Under the pieces are notes generated by a model. The model ran no database searches. It was not told the origin of the DNA and saw only the letters and a program-made list of their open reading frames with translations. From assembly GCA_036003845.1 (NCBI GenBank), contig DASYRX010000230.1, positions 1 to 53,207 of the forward strand: DNA of 53,207 bases, read 5' to 3'. A program made the position numbers and the translations under genes. Source of the stretch: DASYRX01 sp036003845 (GTDB taxonomy: Bacteria; Gemmatimonadota; Gemmatimonadetes; Gemmatimonadales; Gemmatimonadaceae). Below are positions 41,969-50,700 of the stretch, one piece after another; positions within the stretch are counted from its first letter, which is position 1; every line of letters begins with the position of its first letter.

Positions 41969-43194
41969 CGCAGCGCGTCTACCTTCGCACGTTCGGCTGT
42001 CGCGCGAATCAGTACGATAGCGAGGCTGTGCGCGCGCTTGTCGAGAGCTCTGGCGGAGTGATCGTCGACAGCGCCGAAGAAGCGACAGTTGCCGTGTTCA
42101 ATAGCTGTGCAGTAACAGCCGCAGCCGAGTCTGAGCTGCGGCGCAGTGTTCGCCACGCGGCGCGAGTGAATGCCAGTCTCGAGACCGTCGTCATGGGCTG
42201 CGCGGCAGCGCGAGACACGGGTGTGATTACAGCGCTGCCGAGCGTCGCTCACGTGATCCCCGGCGCCGACATGCCGGCGATCGCGGCCGCGTTAGGTGTC
42301 GTGCCGAAGCCTGGCTCGGCACGGGTGCAGTCCGGGACGCGTGCGCTGCTGCGCATTCAGGATGGCTGCGACGAGCACTGTACGTTTTGCGCGACGACGT
42401 TGGCGCGCGGTGCCAATCGCTCGCGACCGATCTCTGAATTGGTCAGTGAAGCCGCGGCGCTCTCGCAGCATCACCCTGAGATCGTGCTGACGGGCATTCA
42501 CATCGGCACGTACGGCGCGGACACCGGCACTACGTTAGGCGCGCTGGTCGAGCGACTCGTGCGCGATGTCCCGGTCGTTCGCTTTCGGCTGTCATCGCTC
42601 GAAGCGACGGAAGTGGACGCGCGGTTGCTGGAGCTGCTCAATGAGCCGAGTCGTCTCGCTCCGCATCTTCACGCTCCACTGCAGTCAGGTTCCGATCGCG
42701 TTCTCAAGCGCATGGGGCGGCACTGGTATACGAGCGGCTCGTACGCGCGCGCGGTACAGCGCATCGTCGAGCATCGTCACGTCTTCGCCCTAGGCGCTGA
42801 CGTCATCGCCGGCTTTCCCGGCGAGACAGCCGCCGAGCACCGCGCGACGTGTGCGTTGATCGAGGAGCTGCCGTTCACGTATCTGCACGTCTTCCCGTAC
42901 TCGCTTCGGCCGGGCACAGCCGCCGAGCGGCTGCCGGGCCACATCCCTGCAGGGTTGATCCGAGAGCGTGCTGCACAGCTTCGCGTCCTCGCTGATGCCA
43001 AGCGTCAGACATACGCAGGGAGCCGCGCTGGTGGGCTCGCGGACGTCATCGTGGTCCGCGGCGACGTTCGCGAGGGGCTCACGGAAGACTATCTTGAGGT
43101 CCGCCTGGACGCTGAGCCACTGCCGCGCGGTTCCCGGGTTCGTGCCCGTCTCCGCCTCGCTGATGGCGGGCTCGTGGCCTCACCTTATTTGTGA
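41965..43194 (+). CDS. mtaB: tRNA threonylcarbamoyladenosine (t6A37) methylthiotransferase MtaB
   Basis: MtaB converts t6A37 to ms2t6A37 in ANN-decoding tRNAs. The 409-residue protein has the UPF0004 cluster cysteines (Cys12 in F-G-C-R-A-N, Cys48 in N-S-C-A-V, Cys79 in M-G-C-A-A), the radical-SAM triad Cys135, Cys139 and Cys142 (D-G-C-D-E-H-C-T-F-C) and a C-terminal TRAM-like region. The F-G-C-R-x-N form of the first motif and the V-T sequence after the second are characteristic of MtaB rather than MiaB. The GTG overlaps the kinase stop. It is last in the alr operon and is followed by its paralogue miaB. Confidence 0.9.
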   Translation: MTQRVYLRTFGCRANQYDSEAVRALVESSGGVIVDSAEEATVAVFNSCAVTAAAESELRRSVRHAARVNASLETVVMGCAAARDTGVITALPSVAHVIPGADMPAIAAALGVVPKPGSARVQSGTRALLRIQDGCDEHCTFCATTLARGANRSRPISELVSEAAALSQHHPEIVLTGIHIGTYGADTGTTLGALVERLVRDVPVVRFRLSSLEATEVDARLLELLNEPSRLAPHLHAPLQSGSDRVLKRMGRHWYTSGSYARAVQRIVEHRHVFALGADVIAGFPGETAAEHRATCALIEELPFTYLHVFPYSLRPGTAAERLPGHIPAGLIRERAAQLRVLADAKRQTYAGSRAGGLADVIVVRGDVREGLTEDYLEVRLDAEPLPRGSRVRARLRLADGGLVASPYL

Positions 43195-43356
43195 ACAACG
43201 CTTTCAGCCGCCAGCGAGCAGTTTTAAGCTGACAGCTACGCACTGCCGTGCTGGGACCTGAGAACGTCGGTTCGAATTGCTGCCTAACCCGTTCCAACGA
43301 GTTGTGATTCAAGACATGCCTAACGTGATCGGCTCATGTTGGAACATGGCTAACGA

Positions 43357-44691
43357 ATGACCCCAAATCCCACCGTCTACATCGAGACGTACGGCTGCCA
43401 GATGAACGTGAGCGACACTGAGCTGATGCTCGGCACGCTCGCCGCCGCTGGCTATCGCCACGTCGAGGAGCCAGATGGCGCGGATCTGATTCTCGTGAAC
43501 ACATGCGCCATTCGCGACCACGCGGAGCAACGCGTGATCGGCAGGTTGGGCGACCTCAAGCGACGCATGAAGAGCGACAGCGTCGTTGGAGTCACAGGTT
43601 GCATGGCTCAACGCTTAGGTCCCCGGCTACTCGAGCGCGCACCGCATGTGAGCCTCGTTATTGGCCCGGACGGTTATCGCGCGCTGCCCACGCTGGTCGC
43701 GAACGCGCGCGGCGGTGAGCGGACGGCTGTGACGACTTTTGATATGGAGGAGCACTACGAGGACTTCACGCCCAAGCGCTTCGACAAGGTGCGTGCGTGG
43801 ATCCCCGTGCAGCGCGGCTGCGATTACAAATGCACGTATTGCATCGTGCCCATGACGCGCGGTCCAGAGCGGAGTCGCAAGCTCGCCGACGTCGTGCGCG
43901 AAGCAGAACGCATCGCTGCCGATGGCATCACGGAAGTCACGCTCCTCGGTCAAACGGTGAATTCGTACAACGACGGCGAGCATGACTTCGCAGACCTTCT
44001 GCGTGCCGTGGGCGCGGTGCAGGGGATCCGTCGCGTGCGTTTTACTTCGCCGCACCCTAACGATTTCTCCGATAGGGTCATTGAGGCTATGGCCTCCGTG
44101 CGTACGATCTGCGAGCACGTGCATCTGCCCATGCAGAGCGGCGCATCGCGCGTCTTGAAGCGCATGCTGCGGCGCTATTCGCGGGAGGAATACCTCCGCA
44201 CGGTCGAGCGCCTGCGGGCGGCCATCCCGACGATCTCGCTCACGACGGACATCATCGTCGGGTTCCCTGGCGAAACAGAAGCGGACTTCGAGGAAACAGT
44301 ATCCGCGGTGCGCGAGGTGGGCTTCGACGACGCCTTCACGTTCATTTTCTCGCCACGCGAGGGGACTCCCGCCACAAAGATGCCGCCATCCGACAGCGTC
44401 GCCGATTCAGTGGCGTCGGAGCGTTTGGCGCGTCTAATCCAGGTCGTGCGCTCTGTTGCCCGCGAGCGGAATCTCGCGCTTCTCGGGCAGCGCCGAGAAG
44501 TCCTCGTCGAGAAGTGGGCGAAGCGCGGTGAGCTACTGCAATCTCGTACGCGAGATCACAAAACCGTGCTTGTACCCGGCGACGATAAAATGATCGGTCG
44601 TTATTTGACCGTCGAACTGACGGGTACGACTGGATCTACCTTCATCGGTGCCCCAATGGCAGAGCGAGTCTTGTTGCCAATGGCCGGATGA
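43357..44691 (+). CDS. miaB: tRNA i6A37 methylthiotransferase MiaB
   Basis: MiaB adds the methylthio group to i6A37 in UNN-decoding tRNAs. The 444-residue protein has the UPF0004 cysteines Cys14 (T-Y-G-C-Q-M-N), Cys50 (N-T-C-A-I-R) and Cys82 (G-C-M-A-Q), the radical-SAM triad Cys155, Cys159 and Cys162 (R-G-C-D-Y-K-C-T-Y-C) and a C-terminal TRAM domain. Y-G-C-Q-M-N and C-A-I-R are the MiaB hallmarks. It follows mtaB after a 162-base spacer with an inverted repeat and three CTAAC words. The TGA overlaps the comFB ATG. Confidence 0.95.
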   Translation: MTPNPTVYIETYGCQMNVSDTELMLGTLAAAGYRHVEEPDGADLILVNTCAIRDHAEQRVIGRLGDLKRRMKSDSVVGVTGCMAQRLGPRLLERAPHVSLVIGPDGYRALPTLVANARGGERTAVTTFDMEEHYEDFTPKRFDKVRAWIPVQRGCDYKCTYCIVPMTRGPERSRKLADVVREAERIAADGITEVTLLGQTVNSYNDGEHDFADLLRAVGAVQGIRRVRFTSPHPNDFSDRVIEAMASVRTICEHVHLPMQSGASRVLKRMLRRYSREEYLRTVERLRAAIPTISLTTDIIVGFPGETEADFEETVSAVREVGFDDAFTFIFSPREGTPATKMPPSDSVADSVASERLARLIQVVRSVARERNLALLGQRREVLVEKWAKRGELLQSRTRDHKTVLVPGDDKMIGRYLTVELTGTTGSTFIGAPMAERVLLPMAG

Positions 44692-44969
44692 TCAACGCGA
44701 TCGAGGAAGTGGTTCGCGAAGTGTACGCGCAGGTGCGCGAGCGCGAGGCAGGCGAGGGGTTTTGTCACTGCCCGCAATGCGAAGATGACGTGCTTCGGCA
44801 CACGATGAATCATCTTCGTCCGCGCTACGTTGGCACGACCGTCGGCTCCGCTGTCACGCGCGTTGCGTTGACGTTGGAACAGACGCGCGCCGAGGTGGCG
44901 GTTGTCGTGCTCGACGCGATGCACCGCGTGGCGAAGAACCCGATGCATAACGAGGAAGTCAGGCCGTAG
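44688..44969 (+). CDS. comFB: ComFB-family protein
   Basis: The 93-residue protein matches the ComFB family: an N-terminal helix with E-E-V-V-R-E-V, the metal-like F-C-H-C-P-Q-C-E-D-D-V motif (Cys26, Cys28, Cys31), then N-H-L-x-P-R-Y and a C-terminal helix. The family was named from late competence genes; in cyanobacteria members have been reported to bind cyclic dinucleotides. Whether this one does either is unknown. It is coupled to miaB (ATGA overlap at 44688) and precedes comEC, which fits a competence link. Its stop lies within the left arm of the comEC leader palindrome. Confidence 0.82.
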   Translation: MINAIEEVVREVYAQVREREAGEGFCHCPQCEDDVLRHTMNHLRPRYVGTTVGSAVTRVALTLEQTRAEVAVVVLDAMHRVAKNPMHNEEVRP

Positions 44970-45044
44970 CTCTTAGCTCTTAGCTCTTAACTACGGCCTC
45001 GGGGTGCGGAGGGCCTAGGACCTATGAGCTAAGAATTAAGAGCT
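44961..45044 (+). promoter_or_regulatory. Palindromic comEC leader with triple GCTCTTA repeat
   Basis: AGGCCGTAG (44961-44969) pairs with CTACGGCCT (44991-44999). Its loop is three tandem copies of the heptamer GCTCTTA, or nearly so. That loop can instead pair with GAGCTAAGAATTAAGAGCT (45026-45044). The last base of that arm is the first base of the comEC TTG start codon, so the start region is sequestered when the second pairing forms. Confidence 0.55.
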
Positions 45045-47272
45045 TGCCAACAATCGCTGTTGTTTATGCCCTAATAGCCGCTGGACTCCTAATCGGGTTC
45101 GGCGGCGCGGCGTTTTGGGGGCTCGCGCTATGCTGTTTGTCTGTCGCGTGGGCCGGCTGGCGCCGCTCGCGCGACGTCGCGCTGTTCGCCGCGCTCGGCG
45201 CCGGCGCCATCGTCTGGGCCGAGGCATCGCGTCGCAGTGAGGCAGAGTGCCTAACGCGCATCGCGCGACAGCAACTGTGGCTCGTTGAGCTTTCGGGCGA
45301 CCCTGCCGGGGCTTGGTGGCGCGGCCGTTGGGTCGAAGGTGGCTGTCGCACTCCAGTGAGCGTCCAGGTCAAGCAAGGACGCGTACATCCAGGGAGCCGA
45401 GCGCGCGTCGAAGGCGCGCTCGTGCGTCTTGGCGATCGCACGCAGTTGCGCGACGCGTTTGTCAGCGAGATTGTGCCGCCGTCGTTCCTGGAGCGCGCGC
45501 GAACCCGCTCTGGCGCGACAATCGATCGGTTGTATCCCAAACACCGCGCACTGGTGCGTGCCCTTCTCATCGCCGAGCAGGGTGAGATCGAGCGTAGCGT
45601 GCGCGATGCATTCGCTGATTCCGGTCTTGTGCACATGCTGTCGGTGTCAGGGCTGCACGTCGCAATCATCTTTGCGGCCATTCAGTTGCTCTTTGCTGTC
45701 ATACGGCTGCCGCCACGCGGTATCGCGGCGGGTGCACTCAGCCTAACGGTGGTGTACGTCGCGATGATCGGAGCGCCCGCGCCTGCCGTGCGTGCTGCCG
45801 TCATGCTCGGCGCCGGCGCGATCTCGCGCGTGATCCAGCGCCCAACGTCGGGCTGGGCCATCGTCGCGCTTGGGGGATTATTGCCGCTCGCGGAGCCGTC
45901 CACGGTGCGTGAGCTCGGCTACCAGCTCAGCATGGCGGGGATCGTCGGCCTCGTGGCGTCGGGTAGCGCCGGTGAACGCTGGATTCCAGCACAGCTGACG
46001 GGATGGCGCCGCGCTCTTCTCTGGAACTTCCTAACGACGACACTCGCCTGCGTCGCCACGATGCCGATTTCCGCGTACGCCTTCGGACGAACGAGCCTCG
46101 TGGCTCCGGCGAGCAACCTGATGATGAATCCCGTTGTGACGCTGCTGCAGCCCGCCCTCTTCCTGTCGCTGGCGCTTGCGCCGTTTCAGTCACTGGCGCG
46201 CCTCGTGGCTGATGGATCGGGCGTGTTGCTGGATGCGTTCTCGCTAGGCGCGACGTGGTTCGCGCGCATTCCGCACGCGACTCTGGAAATCGGTTTCACT
46301 CCGCTCGGTGGCGCGGCGCTCGTCGTCGCATCTGTCGCCGTGCTCGTCGCTGCGCTGAGCCGGCATGCGGTGCGGCCGTTCGTCATCGCGCTCGCTGCGT
46401 CGCTCGTCCTCGCGTGGAGCCCCGTTCTCCCAAGGAACGGTGCCGTCGAGCTGCACATGATCGATGTGGGGCAGGGTGACGCGCTCGCACTGCGTGCGGC
46501 CGACGGCTCGTGGGTCTTGTTCGACGCGGGGGATTCCTGGCGCAGCGGCGACGCCGGAGAACGCGCGGTGCTGCCGTATCTCAAGCGGCGTGGTGGAAAT
46601 GTGCGCGCGTTCGTGCTCTCGCACGCGCATGACGATCACGTCGGTGGCGCCGCGACGCTGATGAAGCGTGCGCGACCTGATGAATTCGTCGACGGCGGCT
46701 ACGCTACCGCCAGCGGGAGTTATCGTGCGGCTCTCGTCGCGGCGCAGCGGTACGGTGTGCACTGGTGGCGCAGCCATCCCGGAGATTCGTTGATCGTGCC
46801 GGGCGCGTCGATTCGTCTTCTGGCGCCGGACTCCGCGTGGGCCGTGGCGTTGGGCGATCCTAACGAGGCGAGCGTCGTGGCGCGCATCGACGCCGGCTGC
46901 TGGCGCGCGCTCATGACGGGCGATGCCGAGTCAGGTGAAGAGGAGTGGCTGCTGCGGCATTACGAAACAACGCAACTGACAGCCGACGTGCTCAAGGTCG
47001 GGCATCACGGGAGCGAAACGAGCTCCACACCGCCATTCCTCGATGTTGTGCGACCGCGAGTCGCTCTAGTTTCTGTCGGCGAGGGGAACACATATGGACA
47101 TCCATCGAGCGACGTCATCAAGGCGCTGGAGACTCGTCAGGCGCAGGTGCTGCGTACTGATCGCGATGGGAGCGTCGTTGTTCGTTTCGAACGCGACCGC
47201 CTAACCATCGAGGCTAACGGAGAGCGATGGCGTTATTCGCGTGGGCCGCGCGGCTGTTCGGCGAGCCGCTAG
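45044..47272 (+). CDS. comEC: DNA-uptake channel protein ComEC
   Basis: ComEC forms the inner-membrane channel for single-stranded DNA during natural transformation. The 742-residue protein is full-length: N-terminal helices and OB-fold (about residues 1-150), the competence domain with H-M-L-S-V-S-G-L-H and multiple membrane helices (about 190-450), and a C-terminal metallo-beta-lactamase-like domain with D-V-G-Q-G-D-A, H-A-H-D-D-H-V-G-G and K-V-G-H-H-G-S. All nuclease-like motifs are intact. The start is a TTG; no ATG or GTG gives a full N-terminus. The gene overlaps the next one by 46 bases. An intact comEC implies capacity for DNA uptake if a pilus and ComEA exist elsewhere. Confidence 0.94.
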   Translation: MPTIAVVYALIAAGLLIGFGGAAFWGLALCCLSVAWAGWRRSRDVALFAALGAGAIVWAEASRRSEAECLTRIARQQLWLVELSGDPAGAWWRGRWVEGGCRTPVSVQVKQGRVHPGSRARVEGALVRLGDRTQLRDAFVSEIVPPSFLERARTRSGATIDRLYPKHRALVRALLIAEQGEIERSVRDAFADSGLVHMLSVSGLHVAIIFAAIQLLFAVIRLPPRGIAAGALSLTVVYVAMIGAPAPAVRAAVMLGAGAISRVIQRPTSGWAIVALGGLLPLAEPSTVRELGYQLSMAGIVGLVASGSAGERWIPAQLTGWRRALLWNFLTTTLACVATMPISAYAFGRTSLVAPASNLMMNPVVTLLQPALFLSLALAPFQSLARLVADGSGVLLDAFSLGATWFARIPHATLEIGFTPLGGAALVVASVAVLVAALSRHAVRPFVIALAASLVLAWSPVLPRNGAVELHMIDVGQGDALALRAADGSWVLFDAGDSWRSGDAGERAVLPYLKRRGGNVRAFVLSHAHDDHVGGAATLMKRARPDEFVDGGYATASGSYRAALVAAQRYGVHWWRSHPGDSLIVPGASIRLLAPDSAWAVALGDPNEASVVARIDAGCWRALMTGDAESGEEEWLLRHYETTQLTADVLKVGHHGSETSSTPPFLDVVRPRVALVSVGEGNTYGHPSSDVIKALETRQAQVLRTDRDGSVVVRFERDRLTIEANGERWRYSRGPRGCSASR

Positions 47273-47616
47273 CTCTGGAGCCGCGTCTTCTGCGCGACTT
47301 TCCGGAGCTCGCGTCCGCGCGTTATCGGCGCGGCGGTGCGCCACCGCGAGTCGGAGGATGGTGCCTTGGCGCGCGGTCTGTGGCGGCGATCGCGCTCGGG
47401 CACACCGTCTGGCTGGCGCCTGACGCCGACCTAACGCCGGAGTTGCTGTTACACGAATGCGCGCACGTCGAGCAATGGCGCACGGTGCGCTGGTTCGCGG
47501 CGCGTTATGTGTGGGAGTCGTTCCGGCGCGGCTACTTCAACAACCGCTTCGAAGTTGCCGCGCGTCAGGCAGTACAGAGTCGTCTGCGCCCGGAGAAACG
47601 GCCAAGCCAGCGGTAA
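47227..47616 (+). CDS. Small HExxH protein (DUF4157-like)
   Basis: The 129-residue protein has a zinc-peptidase-type motif L-L-L-H-E-C-A-H-V-E-Q-W near residue 75-86 and downstream F-E-V-A-A-R-Q-A, a pattern like DUF4157 proteins. There is no signal peptide. The N-terminal half includes V-G-G-W-C-L-G-A-R and G-H-T-V-W-L-A. It overlaps comEC by 46 bases, so it is co-translated. Catalysis is not proven; several such proteins are toxins or processing factors, but nothing here decides it. Confidence 0.7.
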   Translation: MALFAWAARLFGEPLALEPRLLRDFPELASARYRRGGAPPRVGGWCLGARSVAAIALGHTVWLAPDADLTPELLLHECAHVEQWRTVRWFAARYVWESFRRGYFNNRFEVAARQAVQSRLRPEKRPSQR

Positions 47617-47682
47617 CGACGCTGGTCGTTCGGCGAAACTGACGCCGCATAACGGCCGGTGGGTTCACGTTCTGTTAACGCT

Positions 47683-47698
47683 TGTTACGGCCGTCACA
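47683..47698 (+). promoter_or_regulatory. CRP/FNR-type operator candidate upstream of susC
   Basis: TGTTA-CGGCCG-TCACA matches the CRP consensus TGTGA-N6-TCACA at nine of ten half-site positions. It lies 98 bases before the SusC ATG. No convincing -35/-10 pair is visible downstream. Confidence 0.35.
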
Positions 47699-47744
47699 CA
47701 TCAAGTGAGCCCGGGTTAAGTTAGCTGCGTCCAAGAATGGACAA

Positions 47745-47771
47745 CGCTCCGCGGCCCCGTCTTGCGGAGCG
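47745..47771 (+). promoter_or_regulatory. 5' leader hairpin of the susC gene
   Basis: CGCTCCGC (47745-47752) and GCGGAGCG (47764-47771) form a perfect 8-bp stem with an 11-base loop, 14 bases before the ribosome binding site GGAGGAG (47786-47792). No T-run follows, so it is more likely a stability or control element than a terminator. Confidence 0.45.
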
Positions 47772-47795
47772 GCTTACAACCAACCGGAGGAGCGT

Positions 47796-50700
47796 ATGCA
47801 CCTGTCTGTGCGCATGGCAGGCGCCGTACGACGTTTTGTCCCGGGAGCGCTGCCCGTGTTCTTCGCGAGCTCACTGTTCGCGCAGACCGGCACTGTTTCC
47901 GGCAAAATCGTCGATCGCGCGTCCAGCCAACCCATCGCCGATGCTCGTGTTTTTGTCACGGGCACGGCACTGGAGGTTTCCTCGAACGCGCAGGGAGACT
48001 ATCGGCTAGTCAATGTACGGCCCGGGCGAGCGCAGATCGTCGTGCTCAGACTCGGTTATCGTGCGGCGCAGGACACCGTGACGATCGTCGCGGGTCAGAC
48101 CCTAACGAAAGATTTCCAGCTGAGCCAATCCCTAACGACACTTGCAGACGTCGTGATCACGGGAACGGCGGGGAATCAGGAACGTCGTGCGCAGGCCGCG
48201 CAGGTTGCGAGCGTGCCCAGCGCGGAGTTAGTGAGTACGATCCCGACAGTCAAAGATGTGAATAGTCTCTTGCAGTCGCGCATTCCGGGCATCGCGGTCA
48301 GTGCGTCGTCCGGCTCAGCCGGCACGAATCGACAGATCCGGATACGCGGCGCGGCGTCGATCAACCTATCTAATGAGCCGCTCATCTTTGTCGACGGGGT
48401 GAAGTTTTTCTCCACGACGGGCAACGCGATGACGCCCGGCGTTGGTGGCCAGACAACTGACCTGCTCAACTCGCTGAACCCTGACGAGATCGAGTCCATC
48501 GAAGTCGTGAAGGGCCCCGCCGCCGCGACGTTGTATGGGGCCGACGCATCGGCCGGCGTCATACAGATCATCACGAAGAAGGGTCGCGCGGGCAGCAGCT
48601 CGTTCAATCAGACGCTGCAAGTGGATTACGGCGTATCCGATCAACAGTGGACGCCGCCGTCGAACTATGCGCGCTGCATTATTCCAAACAACGCTGCTGC
48701 TACCGCGGCGCTCGTAGCGCCGAATAGTACGAACCCGCTGTGCCGGAACCAGACAGTAGGGACCCTCGTCAGCGACAATCCGCTGGTTCGCGAAGGCGCT
48801 TTTCAGAAGGGGAGCGAAACCAATTTTGCGTGGACAGGCCGAGGTGGCGGCCAGTCGTACGGCTACTTCCTCTCGCTCAATAACCAACGCACGCTCGGCA
48901 ACCTGCCGAACAACGAGTTCCAGCGTCAGGCATATCGCTCCAACTTCAACTTCCTTCCGGATTCACGCCTAACGATCGATGCAGGTCTGGGGCTGACGAA
49001 AGATAATACGCAGCTTCCGGACAACGACAATAACGTCTACGGTTTCCTGGGTGGGGGTCTCTTGGGTACGCCACTGAGTCGCCGCGACGACGGCGTGTTG
49101 AGCAACGACGGCTGGTTCGGCTTCGCCCGACAGGTCAAAGCGATCACGGCGCTGCACAACGAGGTTCAGAATTACCGCACATTGGCAAACGTTACTGCCA
49201 ACTACGTTCCAAAAGCGTGGTTTACGAATCGATTCACGGTCGGAGCGGACCTTCTGCGAAATGAGATTACCCGCTTTTTCCCACGGAATGCGGAAGGATC
49301 GTATCAGGGCGCGGTCAATACCGGGAACAATACGCAGACGCGCATTGGCGTCGACCAATTCACGCTCGACTATCTCGGCAATCTCCGGCGCGAGTTCGGA
49401 CGCGATGCGCAATGGGAAACGAACCTCTCGTTAGGCGCACAGCTCACGAGCAACCGCAACGACAATACGTTCGCGAACGGTCAGGGCTTCGCCACGAACG
49501 CGAACAACTCGGTAACGTCAGCGGCAACGAGGACCGGAGGACAGACTCGCACCTTCCAGCGCTCGATTGGCTACTTGGGTCAGTTGCAGCTTGGTCATCT
49601 CAATCGCCGCTTCGTTCAGCTTGGACTCAGAGTCGACAAGAATTCGTCCTTCGGCGAGAATTCTGAAGCCTTCTTCCTCCCGAAGATCGGCGGCTCGTGG
49701 GTTGTCTCCGAGGAGCCGTTCTTCGCAGGGCTTTCGAACCTCATCGGTTCGCTGCGCCTTCGTGCGGCGTGGGGGCAGACCGGGCGCTCGCCGAATCCTG
49801 GGGCTTCTCTTCAGACCTTCCAGGCGTCGCCGTACGCGATTACGCAGGGCGGAGCAACATCAGTCGGCGCGGGCGCGATTCCGCTCAATCCGGGCAACGA
49901 TTCACTCAAGCCAGAGCGCGGCACCGAGTACGAGGTCGGTTTCGACGCAACGTTCTGGAATGAGCGCATGAACCTGGAAGTCACCTACTTCAACAAGACG
50001 TCGACGGACGTGCTGCTGCAACGGCCGCTGGCGCCCTCGTTAGGCTTCCAGCAGAATCCGTTCGTCAATATCGGCGAAGTGAGCAACACGGGCTTTGAAG
50101 TCGCACTAATCTCGCAGCTGATCCGCGGGCCCAAGTTCGCATGGGACGCTCGTGTCGGGTTCAATACGCTCGACAACAAACTCGTGGATCTTGGCGGAGT
50201 GGCGCCGTTCGGGACGCTCAACCGGTTCACCCCGGGAGAGCAGCTCGGCGTCTTCGTCAGCAAGCGGATCCGCAACATCAACGAGGCGACGGGAGTCGTC
50301 ACGGTCGCCGACACGCTCGAAGCGTATCGCAACTATCTCCCAACGTTCGAGGGCAATCTGAGCTCGAACGTCACGCTGTTCCGAAATGTCCGCATCAGTG
50401 CGATGCTGGATACGAAACAGGACTTCGGGGTTTACAACCTCACGGACTTCTTCCGCGAGACGCAGGTTGTCACGTCGAATCGGCGGTTGGACACGACGGT
50501 ACTTTCGCGGCTCGAGCGGCTGCGACGCTATGGTAATCCGACAGCCGGACGGCCCGCGTTCGTGCAGGAGAAGAACGGCGCCGCGACAACCGTGAACGAA
50601 GTTCGCGATGCGTATGTGCAGCCGGGCGATTTCATCAGGCTGCGCGAAGTCGCCGTTTCATTGAACGTGCCTGACGCCTGGCTCAGGAGCTTGCGGCGGG

